Below, piece by piece: positions 23,625-32,691 of a DNA stretch of 64,000 nt; the first letter of the stretch is position 1; each line of letters begins with the position of its first letter. A model generated the notes under the pieces. That model was not told where the DNA came from, searched no databases, and saw only the letters and a program-made list of their open reading frames with translations. Source of the stretch: Robertmurraya_A mangrovi (GTDB taxonomy: Bacteria; Bacillota; Bacilli; Bacillales; Cytobacillaceae). The translations under genes and the position numbers were made by a program. Location: NCBI RefSeq assembly GCF_034427655.1, contig NZ_JAXOFX010000007.1, positions 62,001 to 126,000 on the forward strand, read 5' to 3'.

Positions 23625-25499
23625 CTATACACTAATATCTTCTTGGACCACCACTTTATTTTTACCTGTTTCCTTTGCTACATAAAGTGCTTTGTCCGCC
23701 CTTTTGAATAAGCCAGTAAATGTATCGTTTATCTCCTTATTCCAATAGGAAACTCCACAAGATATCGTCACTTTAGGACGAGAGCTATTTGCCACTCTTT
23801 CTACCAAACGTTCTGCAATTGCCACTCCGGTTTCCTCAGATACCCTCGGTAAGTAGATAGCCAACTCTTCTCCACCCCAGCGTGCGCCAATATCTGAATC
23901 TCTAATATTACTATTTATAATATCTGCTACCTGTACTAAAACATCATCACCTATTTGATGACCATATGTGTCATTTACGGATTTAAAGTTATCAATATCA
24001 ATTAAGATAAAGGTTCCTCTCTGATCTTCCTCCATCGATTGATGAATTTTATCATCCAGGTAATTACGTGAATATAGTTTGGTTAGATGATCCGTGATAA
24101 CCATTTTTTCAAGTTCTTCTCTAAGCATTGAGTTAGTAAATGCCAAAGTTGAATGATGAATGAGTGATTGCAACAGCTTAAAAGTTTCAAATGAAAAATG
24201 ATATGGTTGATGGTGCATAACTACGGCGAAACCTTTTATAATTCCTGTTTGGACCATAGGTACGGCCATTACAGATTTATATACATTTTCGCAAGAGATT
24301 TCCTTTATCGTAAGATCACCTATAAATAAGGAATCCTTTTCAGTTTTAATCTTTTCTCTAATATAGTTCATATATGGAACTACATCATCGGAATATAGAA
24401 ATGAGGTGCTCCCTTTTAACACCTTAGATTTCTCAAAATCAGGGCTAACCAATATAAATCCAACTTCTTCGGCATCAAATGAATGGATAATTTGTTCTGT
24501 CATGTAGTTCATTGTTTCCGTCAGACGTAGGTTTGAGTTAAGGCGGTGTGAAGTCTCATTAATTAACTGTAAATCAGACACTAATCTCTTTGATTGCTGA
24601 TACAGTTGGGCATTTTCTAACGCTGATCCGGCTGTATTGGCAAGTAACGTAATAAATTCTACTTCATTATTCGGAAACGAAAGTGTGTTTGGAGCAATTA
24701 CCTGTAACACTCCGTAAACTCCTTGTTTCCCTTTAAGCGGTGCATATAGAATAGATTTTCTTTCTAAAACCGAATCCTCAAATTGAGCAGTACCTGTTAC
24801 ATATGCCTGCATAGCAGCGATATTTTCACTATCATACTCTAAGTCTTTAATAGGTAAATCACTATGACTGTTATTATCATGAGACAACATTAAGTAATAC
24901 GTAAATGTTGGATAAACTTCCTGTAATGTAAAAATAATTTCACCTAGTACAGCATCCATATCCATTGAAGAATGGAATTTTTCTGTTACACGAAATAATT
25001 GCTTATAGCGTTTTTCTTCTACAACTACGTTAGTAAACACTCGTGCCTTATGAAGGAATGTTGTACACTCTTTGCTTAAAGCAAGTAGAAATTCATCAGA
25101 GTAGAAATGTTCGCACGTTCCTCTGAATGCCAAGTAACCAAGAGTAGCTTCTCCTCTTTTCAAGGCAATTAAAAGGTCATAATTATTAAAATCAGGGAAT
25201 GGAATTTTATCCCTAATATGCAATCGATTGGAAAAATAATCATCCAGCTCAAGGGAGGAGATAAATGGCTGATTTAAACTACTGTCCAATAAATGACTCG
25301 TGGAAGCTTCCATGTACAATTCCTGCTTCCAAACATTACAGCTATAAAGGACAACCTCTTCGGTCCCAATCACATTTCGGATGGCCAATAACATCTGATT
25401 TATTAAATAATCATAATTCAATAGACCATCTTCTATATCAATTAAATCTAGAAAACGGCTTTTTAAATTCAGTATTGTTTGTTTATTCAACAATTCCAT
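23625..25499 (-). CDS. dgcP: Diguanylate cyclase DgcP (YtrP)
   Basis: A 624-residue cytoplasmic signalling enzyme with tandem GAF-like sensor regions (about 30–150, 165–300 and 320–455) and a C-terminal GGDEF domain (about 465–620). The active-site loop is GGEEL at 542–546 and an intact product-inhibition I-site RDSD (533–536) sits five residues before it, so it should make c-di-GMP and be feedback-inhibited. DgcP at this place in B. subtilis is an active cyclase affecting motility. Two in-frame codons just upstream are possible, but GGGTGAT is best spaced for the ATG at 25499. Confidence 0.93.
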   Translation of the reverse strand: MELLNKQTILNLKSRFLDLIDIEDGLLNYDYLINQMLLAIRNVIGTEEVVLYSCNVWKQELYMEASTSHLLDSSLNQPFISSLELDDYFSNRLHIRDKIPFPDFNNYDLLIALKRGEATLGYLAFRGTCEHFYSDEFLLALSKECTTFLHKARVFTNVVVEEKRYKQLFRVTEKFHSSMDMDAVLGEIIFTLQEVYPTFTYYLMLSHDNNSHSDLPIKDLEYDSENIAAMQAYVTGTAQFEDSVLERKSILYAPLKGKQGVYGVLQVIAPNTLSFPNNEVEFITLLANTAGSALENAQLYQQSKRLVSDLQLINETSHRLNSNLRLTETMNYMTEQIIHSFDAEEVGFILVSPDFEKSKVLKGSTSFLYSDDVVPYMNYIREKIKTEKDSLFIGDLTIKEISCENVYKSVMAVPMVQTGIIKGFAVVMHHQPYHFSFETFKLLQSLIHHSTLAFTNSMLREELEKMVITDHLTKLYSRNYLDDKIHQSMEEDQRGTFILIDIDNFKSVNDTYGHQIGDDVLVQVADIINSNIRDSDIGARWGGEELAIYLPRVSEETGVAIAERLVERVANSSRPKVTISCGVSYWNKEINDTFTGLFKRADKALYVAKETGKNKVVVQEDISV

Positions 25500-25657
25500 C
25501 CCTATCATCACCCTATTACCCCAAAGTTTTACCCATTTAGAGCCTCAATTTCAAGCATCACTAAAAAATCCTTATAGATTATTTCGACTGGATTATAAAA
25601 TTTTCATTATATTTCTATTATATATTTTTCAAATGGGATTTACTGCTAAAATTATGA

Positions 25658-26257
25658 CTATTTCGTTTCAATTGTCGAAATTTTTACACCCATGTCGGTT
25701 AGCACCAGCCAAAGTTCATGGTTTTCAGATAAAGACTGTACCTCAAAAACACTTTCTTGTTTCCCAATTTCAATCTGGTGTGTACCTGGAAGATGAATCA
25801 CCTTTTTATTTTCATCCAAATCAACCGTAAATGGTATGTTCTGGGATGAAATTCTCGCTTTGTTAGAACTTTCTACTGTCTCTAACTTTCTATTAAAGTA
25901 CACCCAATCTCCATTAAGATTTGCCCATATGCCTTGTCCCTCTTTATCATAAGCTAGCTTTTCAGGGGCTAGTTTTAGTGTTACCGCTTCTAATGTTTTA
26001 AATTTGAAAGCATTATTCATTTCAATTTCGTATAATGCTAGTATATGTTGATTTTGTTTATACTCATATAAAATCACAATTGGATTATCTTTTTCATTTG
26101 TGCTCTTATGAATGACAAGTGATTGTGGCTTGTAAGTTTCTTTCTTCTGATTAGCAGAATTGAAACCATTATATTTATAGAAAAAACCGATACCTGTTAA
26201 ACTAATAAAAAATAGCACTAAAAAAAAGCGAATACGCTTTTCTTTTTTTGATTCCAT
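25658..26257 (-). CDS. Unknown membrane-anchored extracellular protein
   Basis: I do not recognise a family. The 199-residue product has a basic N-terminus (MESKKEKRIR) and one hydrophobic segment (about residues 10–26, FFLVLFFISLTGIGFFY), then about 170 residues without membrane segments or cysteines, rich in β-prone sequence (VIHLPGTHQIEIG, WVYFNRKLETV). This predicts a membrane anchor with an outside domain. The ribosome site is weak (AGGACGAG). It reads in the same direction as dgcP, with 158 nt between, but each probably has its own promoter. Only genome comparison could say more. Confidence 0.7.
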   Translation of the reverse strand: MESKKEKRIRFFLVLFFISLTGIGFFYKYNGFNSANQKKETYKPQSLVIHKSTNEKDNPIVILYEYKQNQHILALYEIEMNNAFKFKTLEAVTLKLAPEKLAYDKEGQGIWANLNGDWVYFNRKLETVESSNKARISSQNIPFTVDLDENKKVIHLPGTHQIEIGKQESVFEVQSLSENHELWLVLTDMGVKISTIETK

Positions 26258-26432
26258 AAGCAGTTCACTCGTCCTAAATTATTTCATTTTAGTAAGCACA
26301 TCTATTATAGCATTAATAACCTAGGTAATATAGATAGAATCGGCAATACTTTTCGAGAGAAGGCCATCATAGATTAGCCTCCATACTTATTTTTCTAATT
26401 AGTGAAGTATCAAGAGAATTAAATATATCCCC

Positions 26433-26462
26433 TTGACACAACTATATGATAAAGGATATACT
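26433..26462 (+). promoter_or_regulatory. Sigma-A promoter of rpsD
   Basis: Perfect TTGACA (26433–26438) and TATACT (26457–26462), 18 bp apart; start near 26469, leaving a leader of about 195 nt before rpsD. Confidence 0.85.
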
Positions 26463-26468
26463 GTTCTT

Positions 26469-26664
26469 TGTGTAAAATATTGCAGCCTATGTGAACACCT
26501 TATTGATCTCATTTTGTTCCTCACTAGAGTCAACGAACTCTATGAAGGGGTACTGTGTAACCCGCTGCTGCTAGGGCGAAGGTACATGAAAACAAAATGG
26601 TCTTTAAATCGTGGCGCAACTGTTTTTATTTTACCAAAATAAAAACAAAGAGGAGGAGTCATTC
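26469..26664 (+). promoter_or_regulatory. rpsD leader, candidate S4 autoregulatory RNA
   Basis: A 195-nt untranslated leader. In B. subtilis S4 represses its own gene by binding the rpsD leader, so the same is inferred. Visible structure: a TAGAGT / ACTCTA hairpin around 26525–26543 and, directly before the ribosome site, a perfect 11-bp inverted repeat GTTTTTATTTT / AAAATAAAAAC (26622–26632 and 26636–26646). An open frame runs through part of the leader but has no ribosome site. Confidence 0.6.
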
Positions 26665-27267
26665 ATGGCTCGTTATACTGGTCCAAGCTGGAAACTATCT
26701 CGCCGTCTTGGAATTTCTCTAAGCGGTACTGGTAAAGAATTAGAAAAGCGTCCTTACGCTCCTGGACAACATGGTCCAAACCAACGTAAAAAATTATCTG
26801 AATACGGTTTACAATTACAAGAGAAGCAAAAGCTTCGTCACATGTATGGCGTAACTGAGCGTCAATTCCGTAACCTATTCGATAGAGCTGGTAAATTAGC
26901 TGGTAAACACGGTGAAAACTTCATGATTCTTTTAGAGTCTCGTTTAGATAACGTTGTTTACCGTTTAGGATTAGCTCGTACTCGTCGTCAAGCTCGTCAG
27001 CTTGTAAACCATGGTCACATTATGGTAGACGGTTCACGTGTTGATATTCCATCTTACCGTTTAGCTCCTGGTCAAACAGTAAGCCTTCGTGAAAAATCAC
27101 GCAACCTTGATATCGTTAAAGAAGCAGTTGAAGTTAACAACTTCGTACCTGATTTCTTAACTTTTGATGCTGATAAATTAGAAGGTACTTTCACGCGTAT
27201 GCCAGAACGTTCAGAACTTCCAGCTGAAATTAACGAAGCTCTAATCGTTGAGTTCTACTCTCGTTAA
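26665..27267 (+). CDS. rpsD: Small ribosomal subunit protein uS4
   Basis: A 200-residue S4, the length of B. subtilis RpsD. It nucleates 30S assembly and helps decoding fidelity. N-terminal MARYTGPSWKLSRRLGISL and the S4 RNA-binding domain (about residues 90–155: SRLDNVVYRLGLARTRRQAR, then VNHGHIMVDGSRVDIPSYRL) are clear. Codon use is strongly biased and even, as for a highly expressed gene. AGGAGGAG lies 6–7 nt before the ATG at 26665; the frame upstream of that is leader. S4 probably represses its own synthesis. Confidence 0.98.
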   Translation: MARYTGPSWKLSRRLGISLSGTGKELEKRPYAPGQHGPNQRKKLSEYGLQLQEKQKLRHMYGVTERQFRNLFDRAGKLAGKHGENFMILLESRLDNVVYRLGLARTRRQARQLVNHGHIMVDGSRVDIPSYRLAPGQTVSLREKSRNLDIVKEAVEVNNFVPDFLTFDADKLEGTFTRMPERSELPAEINEALIVEFYSR

Positions 27268-27275
27268 TTTTTTCA

Positions 27276-27307
27276 AAACCTGTCGATTTTATCGGCAGGT
27301 TTTTTTC
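27276..27307 (+). terminator. Terminator of rpsD
   Basis: AAACCTGTCGAT-TTT-ATCGGCAGGTTT stem (one G-U/mismatch) followed by seven T residues. Confidence 0.9.
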
Positions 27308-27417
27308 TTTTGCTAAAAACCCGCCTTTTCCAAAAGAATTCAACTTTTTCGAAATAATATTTGAATTATCTGAATATTTATTATATAATTAAAAAAAGCT
27401 CAAGGAGTTGATTTCCG

Positions 27418-27615
27418 ATGGAAAAGAAATTGCTAAATTCTCCACAACGATCAGAAGTAAACATCATGCACTCTCTATTTGCAGAAATGGTGCTAGAAAA
27501 GGCACTCCGCGACTTCCAAAAAGAGAGAATCCAAGAGGATATCGACCGTGCTTTACAAGAGAGAAATAAAGATGAATTTATTCGATTAACGAACATACTT
27601 AAGGAACTTTCTTAA
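27418..27615 (+). CDS. Small IDEAL-domain protein
   Basis: A 65-residue protein. The C-terminal 35 residues (FQKERIQEDIDRALQERN then KDEFIRLTNILKEL) match the IDEAL domain, a short helical module found in small Bacillus proteins and at the ends of ComK regulators or Rok-like partners; its function is unclear. AAGGAG lies 9 nt before the ATG. A terminator follows, so it is monocistronic between rpsD and tyrS. Confidence 0.8.
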   Translation: MEKKLLNSPQRSEVNIMHSLFAEMVLEKALRDFQKERIQEDIDRALQERNKDEFIRLTNILKELS

Positions 27616-27661
27616 CTCACTTCCTTATTATAAAGAAATTAATAATCATATTTCATAACAC

Positions 27662-27689
27662 AGGAAGCCACTCTTTGGCTTCTTTTTTG
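27662..27689 (+). terminator. Terminator of the IDEAL-domain gene
   Basis: GAAGCCA-CTCT-TGGCTTC stem (27664–27682) followed by a run of six T residues. Confidence 0.85.
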
Positions 27690-27706
27690 TATTTAATTTA
27701 GAGTAC

Positions 27707-27738
27707 GAAAAAAGTGAACAGCATCACGCTATCCACTC
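27707..27738 (-). terminator. Terminator of tyrS
   Basis: Minus strand AGTGGATAGC pairs with GCTGTTCACT (two G-U pairs), followed by TTTTTTC. It lies 19 nt past the tyrS stop. Confidence 0.75.
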
Positions 27739-27756
27739 TTTGTATTTCAATCTAGA

Positions 27757-29016
27757 TTAGTATTTTATTAAGAAATACTTCTTCTTACCACGACGAACAA
27801 TGGTAAATTTTCCATCGATACGGTCTTGCTCACCTACAACATATTCTAATTCAGTCACTTTTTCTCCGTTTACAGAAATAGCTCCGTTAGATACGTCCTC
27901 ACGTGCTTGTCGTTTCGATGGAGATATCTTTGCTGTAACTAGTAAGTCAACAATGTTCATTTCTTCCCCAGTTGAAAGTTCAAAGGAAGGTACATCTTTA
28001 AAACCCTGCTGAATTTCAGTTCCAGTTAAATTCTTTACATCTCCACTGAACAATGCTGCTGAAATTTTAATTGCTTGGTCTAATGATTCTTGACCATGAA
28101 TTAAACGTGTCATTTCTTCTGCTAACGCTTTTTGCGCTTTACGTAAATGTGGCTCTTCTTGTACGGCTACTTCTAGTGCTTCAATTTCCTCTTTTGATAA
28201 GAAGGTAAAGAATTTTAAGTATTTAATTACATCTGCATCAGCAGTGTTAATCCAGAACTGGTAGAACTCGTAAGGAGAAGTTTTTTCAGCATCTAACCAG
28301 ATAGCACCACTCTCGGTCTTACCAAACTTAGTTCCATCAGCCTTTGTTACTAAAGGAATGGTTACTCCAAATGCTTTAGAACCTTCAGGCATCATTTTTC
28401 TAATTAACTCAAGACCAGTTGTGATATTCCCCCACTGATCACTACCACCAATTTGCATTCTACAATTATGCTTTTCAAACAAATGAACGAAATCCATTGC
28501 TTGTAAAATCGTGTAAGTAAACTCAGTAAAAGAAATTCCTGTATCTAAACGTGAAGAGATGGTATCTTTTGCTAACATGTAGTTTACTCCTACATGTTTC
28601 CCGAAATCACGTAAGAACGTAACGATATCCATTGAACCAGCCCAATCATAGTTATTAACCATAATTGCACCATTTTCTCCACTAAAATCAAAAATATTTT
28701 GTAACTGCACCTTTATACTGTCCACATTGTGCTGAACAGCCTCAAGAGTTTGAAGGTTTCTCTCTTCACTTTTCCCGCTTGGATCTCCAATGAGTCCAGT
28801 AGCTCCTCCTACTAAAACGATAGGACGATGCCCTGCTTGTTGAAATCTTCTTAACGTTAAGAAGGGAAGTAGATGCCCTATATGCATACTATCTGCTGTA
28901 GGATCAATTCCACAGTATAGTGAAATCTTTTCTTTTTCTAGAATTTCTTTCGTACCTACTTCATCTGTTTGTTGGTATATAATTCCACGCCACTGCAAAT
29001 CCTCAAGTAAGTTCAT
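27757..29016 (-). CDS. tyrS: Tyrosyl-tRNA synthetase
   Basis: A 419-residue class I synthetase that charges tRNA-Tyr. The HIGH motif is at 45–48 (DSMHIGHLLPF), the KMSKS loop appears as KFGKT (about residue 230), and an S4-like RNA-binding domain ends the protein (KRQAREDVSNGAISVNGEKV). GGAGG lies 7–8 nt before the ATG at 29016; the 60 nt of open frame upstream is untranslated leader. Expression is controlled by a T-box element about 240 nt upstream. Confidence 0.98.
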   Translation of the reverse strand: MNLLEDLQWRGIIYQQTDEVGTKEILEKEKISLYCGIDPTADSMHIGHLLPFLTLRRFQQAGHRPIVLVGGATGLIGDPSGKSEERNLQTLEAVQHNVDSIKVQLQNIFDFSGENGAIMVNNYDWAGSMDIVTFLRDFGKHVGVNYMLAKDTISSRLDTGISFTEFTYTILQAMDFVHLFEKHNCRMQIGGSDQWGNITTGLELIRKMMPEGSKAFGVTIPLVTKADGTKFGKTESGAIWLDAEKTSPYEFYQFWINTADADVIKYLKFFTFLSKEEIEALEVAVQEEPHLRKAQKALAEEMTRLIHGQESLDQAIKISAALFSGDVKNLTGTEIQQGFKDVPSFELSTGEEMNIVDLLVTAKISPSKRQAREDVSNGAISVNGEKVTELEYVVGEQDRIDGKFTIVRRGKKKYFLIKY

Positions 29017-29257
29017 GTTAATACCTCCTAATATTCTTTTAAAATGGCTCTTTTCTAAAAACTTGTTGCTTCTCACATATAAATTTACCTATAAAGTATA
29101 CATGCTTTAATGGGCAGATAAGGTTATCAGTTTTAGAAAAAGCCTTACCATCTAAATTTGGTAGCACTCTTTAACTAGCAAGGGGTAAAAATCGGCTTTT
29201 GGATTTTTACAAATAACAACAATCATTACCAAAACAGCCTTTAAAATCACCCGGAAA

Positions 29258-29514
29258 ACAAAAAGTCCCTTCGAATTTATATTCGAAGGGACGAAAGATC
29301 GCGGTACCACCCAACTTGAATTCATTAACATTCAATAAATTTTATGAATTCCACTTTAATTAGATAACGGATAAACCGTTTACTGCTAATGCTTGAAAAA
29401 GGTTCACAGTAAATGCTCAGAGAGGTAATTCATCTTTCTATTTGTACTGGCTCGCAACAACCGCCAGCTTTCTGAAACAGGGATAGAAACACTACTGATT
29501 CTCGTCAATGCAAA
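29258..29514 (-). ncRNA. T-box riboswitch (tyrosine) of tyrS
   Basis: On the minus strand the leader contains the T-box core AAGTTGGGTGGTACCGCG (29317–29300), which binds uncharged tRNA, followed by the terminator GTCCCTTCGAAT / ATTCGAAGGGAC (29265–29292) with a T run at 29258–29264. The stem I apical region CTGGCGGTTGTTGCGAGCCAG is typical, and GAATTACCTCTCTGAG contains a TAC tyrosine specifier at 29427–29425. Low tyrosine would favour antitermination and tyrS expression. Confidence 0.95.
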
Positions 29515-29520
29515 TTCAAG

Positions 29521-29549
29521 TTATTAAGTTATAGATTTTAGCTTAACAA
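29521..29549 (-). promoter_or_regulatory. Sigma-A promoter of the tyrS T-box leader
   Basis: TTGTTA (29544–29549) and TAATAA (29521–29526) on the minus strand, 17 bp apart, starting just before the T-box stem I. Confidence 0.6.
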
Positions 29550-29674
29550 ATTTTTAACATACATCCTGTAGCTTTGTCAATCTGTCTTATCATTAATTCT
29601 GTTATTTTTAGGCAAATTAAAAAGGAATTTTTAGAAATTGTCATTGCTTTTCATTCTAATGCCCTTGTTTATGC

Positions 29675-29680
29675 TATAAT
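29675..29680 (+). promoter_or_regulatory. Extended -10 promoter of the PBP gene
   Basis: TGCTATAAT (29672–29680) is a perfect extended -10 element only 22 bp before the start codon, giving a leader of about 16 nt. No strong -35 box. Confidence 0.65.
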
Positions 29681-29702
29681 GTATGTGATTTTAGGGGGAT
29701 TG

Positions 29703-32588
29703 ATGTCGATGAAAGACGAGAACCAACAAGAAAAAAATAAATTTAGGTCTGTACTAAACCTATTAACACATAAAAAAACGGTTAAGGGAGCTAGTATAAC
29801 CTATCAAGTTTTCTGGAACTTAACGCTATTATTTCTTATTATCATAGTTCTTGGTGGAGCATTCGCAGGAGGAGTAGGCGCAGGTTATTTCGCCTCTTTA
29901 GTTAAGAAAGAGCCTATAAGATCCTATGACAGCATGAAGAAAGATATATACAACTATGAAGAGACATCGAATCTTTATTTTGCAGATAAAGTCTATCTGG
30001 GTAAACTGAGAACGGACTTAGAAAGAGAAGAAATTACACTCGACCATGTTTCAGATCACTTAGTTAAAGCAGTAATTGCTACAGAAGATGAATACTTCTA
30101 CGAGCATGATGGTGTTGTGCCAAAAGCTATTATGCGTGCACTTTTTCAAGAAGTAACTAACTCTTCAGTCCAGTCAGGTGGAAGTACATTAACACAGCAG
30201 TTAATCAAAAATCAGATCTTAACAAATGAAATCTCATTTGAAAGAAAAGCAAAGGAAATTTTACTTGCTTTAAGGCTTGAAAAGTTCTTTGACAAAAAAG
30301 AAATCTTAGAAGCATATTTGAACGTTTCTACGTTTGGTAGGAACTCTTCAGGAAGAAATATTGCTGGGGTACAAGCAGCATCAAAAGGTCTATTTGGCGT
30401 AAAAGCGAGTGAGTTATCCCTGCCGCAAGCCGCCTTTATTGCTGGTCTTCCTCAAAGTCCATTTGGGTACACACCTTTTACGAATAAAGGACAATTGAAG
30501 GAAAATCTTGAACCTGGATTAACTAGAATGAAAACCGTTCTAAAAAGAATGTATGATAATGGTTCAATCTCAGAAAAGCAGTATAATAAAGCATTAGCCT
30601 ATGATATTACAAAGGACTTTATCCCTTACCGTCCAAGTCCACAGGAGCAATATCCATGGCTAACGGCTGAGATTGAGCAACGTTCTATTGAAATACTGTC
30701 TAGAATCCTAGCAGAAAAAGATGGTTATACATTGGAGGATTTAAAGAAGGATAAGTCTTTGCTAGAGGAATACGAAACACTCGCAGACAGAAACCTTCGC
30801 CAAAATGGTTATTCCATCCATACAACAATTGATAAAAAGATTTACAATGCTATGAATAAAGTAAAAGATGAATTTCAGTTTTACGGAAGCGACATTTCAG
30901 AGGTAGAAGAGGACCCTGAAACAGGTGAAGATGTAACGGTTAGCAAACCTGTAGAATTAGGTGCTGTCTTAATCGAAAATAAAACAGGAAAAATCATCAG
31001 CTTTGTCGGTGGACGTGATCACAGTCGTGAACAAACAAACCATGCAACTAACGCAAAACGTCCAAACGGATCGACCATGAAACCTCTTCTTGTCTATGCT
31101 CCTGCAATCGAGTTAGGTACACTATCACCAGGATCCATTTTACCTGATGTTGCGTTAAAGCTTAATCCGGCTAGCAGTGAACCTTGGCCGAAAAACTACG
31201 GTGGTGGATATAGCGGGTTAACATCTGCAAGAAATGCGCTAAAGAGATCTTACAACGTACCTGCTGTTAAAGCATATGTTGATATTCTTGATAAACGTCC
31301 AGCCGAATACCTTTCTAAGATGGGATTCTCTTCTCTAGCTGATGATGACTATACAAACCGTTCAACAGCTCTAGGTGGTTTAACCAACGGGGTCTCAGTT
31401 GAAGAGAACGTAAATGCATTCGGTACTTTCGCCAATAGTGGAAAATTTATTGATGCCTATATGATTGAGAAGATTGTAGATAAAAGCGGTAAAGTCATTT
31501 ACCAACACGAGGTAGAGCCTGTGGATGTATTTAGTCCTCAAACATCCTACTTAGCTATCGATATGATGCGTGATGTTATTAGAAGTGGTACAGCTACAGC
31601 ACTTAATAGTCGATTAAAATTCAGTTCTGATTGGGCCGGCAAAACAGGAACAGGACAGGATTATAAGGATGCCTGGTTTGTTGCTACAAACCCAAATGTT
31701 TCGTTTGGTGTTTGGATGGGGTACGATACTCCAAAGCCTCTTCAATTAAGCTATAGGGGCTTATCTTACGGTGTACGTAATATTTATATTTGGGCTGATT
31801 TAATCAATGCTGCATATGATATCAAACCGGAATTAATTGACCCAGCTCAAGGCTTTAAAATGCCTGGTGGAATCGTTCGACGTTCTTTCTGTGCACTATC
31901 TGGGCTATTACCTTCTGATGCTTGTTCTAAAGCTGGTTTAGTTGAGACAGATTTATTTAACGCAAAATACGTTCCTACTAAAGTGGACGATAGCTTCATT
32001 GAAGGTAAATACGTAACTATTGGAGATAAAAAATATTTAGCCCTTGATTCAACTCCAGATGAATTTTCACAAAAGGGACTAATATTAAATCCTGAGTACA
32101 TTCAAAAAATATTTGGAGTCACTACGGATACGGAACAACTGATACCTAATAAAGACCGATTCGCAAATTTATTATTACCTGATGATAAACTTGAAGATAA
32201 CGGTAAATCACCTGCAGCGGTCTCTGTTAAAGTGAGCGGGAAAAAGCTAACTTGGTCTAAACACTCTGAGAACGATGTAATTGGCTATCGAGTGTACAAA
32301 GACGGTAAAAAAGTAGCTAGCATTAAAGCGGGAGAAACTCTTCAATACTCAGGCGATAACGGCTTATACACCGTAATAGCTGTTGATATCGCAGGTAAAG
32401 AGTCTTCCCCTTCAAATGAGGTACAAATCGGAAGTAAGCAAGAAGAAGATTCCTCTGATAAAAATAACGATAAAAAAGATAAAGATAATAAAGAAGAAAA
32501 ACCTAAAGAACCTAGTAGCGATCCAGGCACCGGTGATGATGGTCAAGATGATGACCCAGGTGACGGAGATGAATCTGAAAATAATTAA
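29703..32588 (+). CDS. Class A penicillin-binding protein (PBP1A family)
   Basis: About 961 residues. A cytoplasmic N-terminus (1–36) and one membrane anchor (about 37–66) lead to a GT51 glycosyltransferase domain with catalytic E128 (ATEDEYFYEHDG) and GGSTLTQQLIKNQ, then a transpeptidase domain with S457-T-M-K460, S516-Y-N518 and K647-T-G649. After about residue 840 come a fibronectin-III-like module (AVSVKVSGKKLTWSKHSEND) and a very acidic disordered tail of Asp, Glu and Lys. It polymerises and crosslinks peptidoglycan. ATG at 29703 or 29709 can both use AGGGGGAT. A PBP at tyrS–acsA is not present in B. subtilis 168. Confidence 0.94.
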   Translation: MSMKDENQQEKNKFRSVLNLLTHKKTVKGASITYQVFWNLTLLFLIIIVLGGAFAGGVGAGYFASLVKKEPIRSYDSMKKDIYNYEETSNLYFADKVYLGKLRTDLEREEITLDHVSDHLVKAVIATEDEYFYEHDGVVPKAIMRALFQEVTNSSVQSGGSTLTQQLIKNQILTNEISFERKAKEILLALRLEKFFDKKEILEAYLNVSTFGRNSSGRNIAGVQAASKGLFGVKASELSLPQAAFIAGLPQSPFGYTPFTNKGQLKENLEPGLTRMKTVLKRMYDNGSISEKQYNKALAYDITKDFIPYRPSPQEQYPWLTAEIEQRSIEILSRILAEKDGYTLEDLKKDKSLLEEYETLADRNLRQNGYSIHTTIDKKIYNAMNKVKDEFQFYGSDISEVEEDPETGEDVTVSKPVELGAVLIENKTGKIISFVGGRDHSREQTNHATNAKRPNGSTMKPLLVYAPAIELGTLSPGSILPDVALKLNPASSEPWPKNYGGGYSGLTSARNALKRSYNVPAVKAYVDILDKRPAEYLSKMGFSSLADDDYTNRSTALGGLTNGVSVEENVNAFGTFANSGKFIDAYMIEKIVDKSGKVIYQHEVEPVDVFSPQTSYLAIDMMRDVIRSGTATALNSRLKFSSDWAGKTGTGQDYKDAWFVATNPNVSFGVWMGYDTPKPLQLSYRGLSYGVRNIYIWADLINAAYDIKPELIDPAQGFKMPGGIVRRSFCALSGLLPSDACSKAGLVETDLFNAKYVPTKVDDSFIEGKYVTIGDKKYLALDSTPDEFSQKGLILNPEYIQKIFGVTTDTEQLIPNKDRFANLLLPDDKLEDNGKSPAAVSVKVSGKKLTWSKHSENDVIGYRVYKDGKKVASIKAGETLQYSGDNGLYTVIAVDIAGKESSPSNEVQIGSKQEEDSSDKNNDKKDKDNKEEKPKEPSSDPGTGDDGQDDDPGDGDESENN

Positions 32589-32598
32589 AGAGTATTTA

Positions 32599-32632
32599 AA
32601 AACAAGAGTAGATTTTTACTCTTGTTTTTTTA
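32599..32632 (+). terminator. Terminator of the PBP gene
   Basis: AAACAAGAGTA / TACTCTTGTTT stem followed by seven T residues, 10 nt past the stop. Confidence 0.9.
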
Positions 32633-32652
32633 TGCAGTGATGTTTATTTATA

Positions 32653-32678
32653 CAAAAAACCTCTACAAAAGTAGAGGC
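32653..32678 (-). terminator. Terminator of acsA
   Basis: Minus strand CCTCTAC-TTTT-GTAGAGG stem followed by six T residues. Confidence 0.9.
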
Positions 32679-32691
32679 ATTCTTCATATAA

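Noticed and set aside
23487..23711. Plus-strand 74-codon frame overlapping the end of dgcP
   Set aside because: It covers the dgcP terminator and coding region in antisense and has no ribosome site.
26433..26642. Plus-strand 69-codon frame in front of rpsD
   Set aside because: It begins inside the sigma-A promoter, upstream of the likely transcription start, so it cannot be translated as such.
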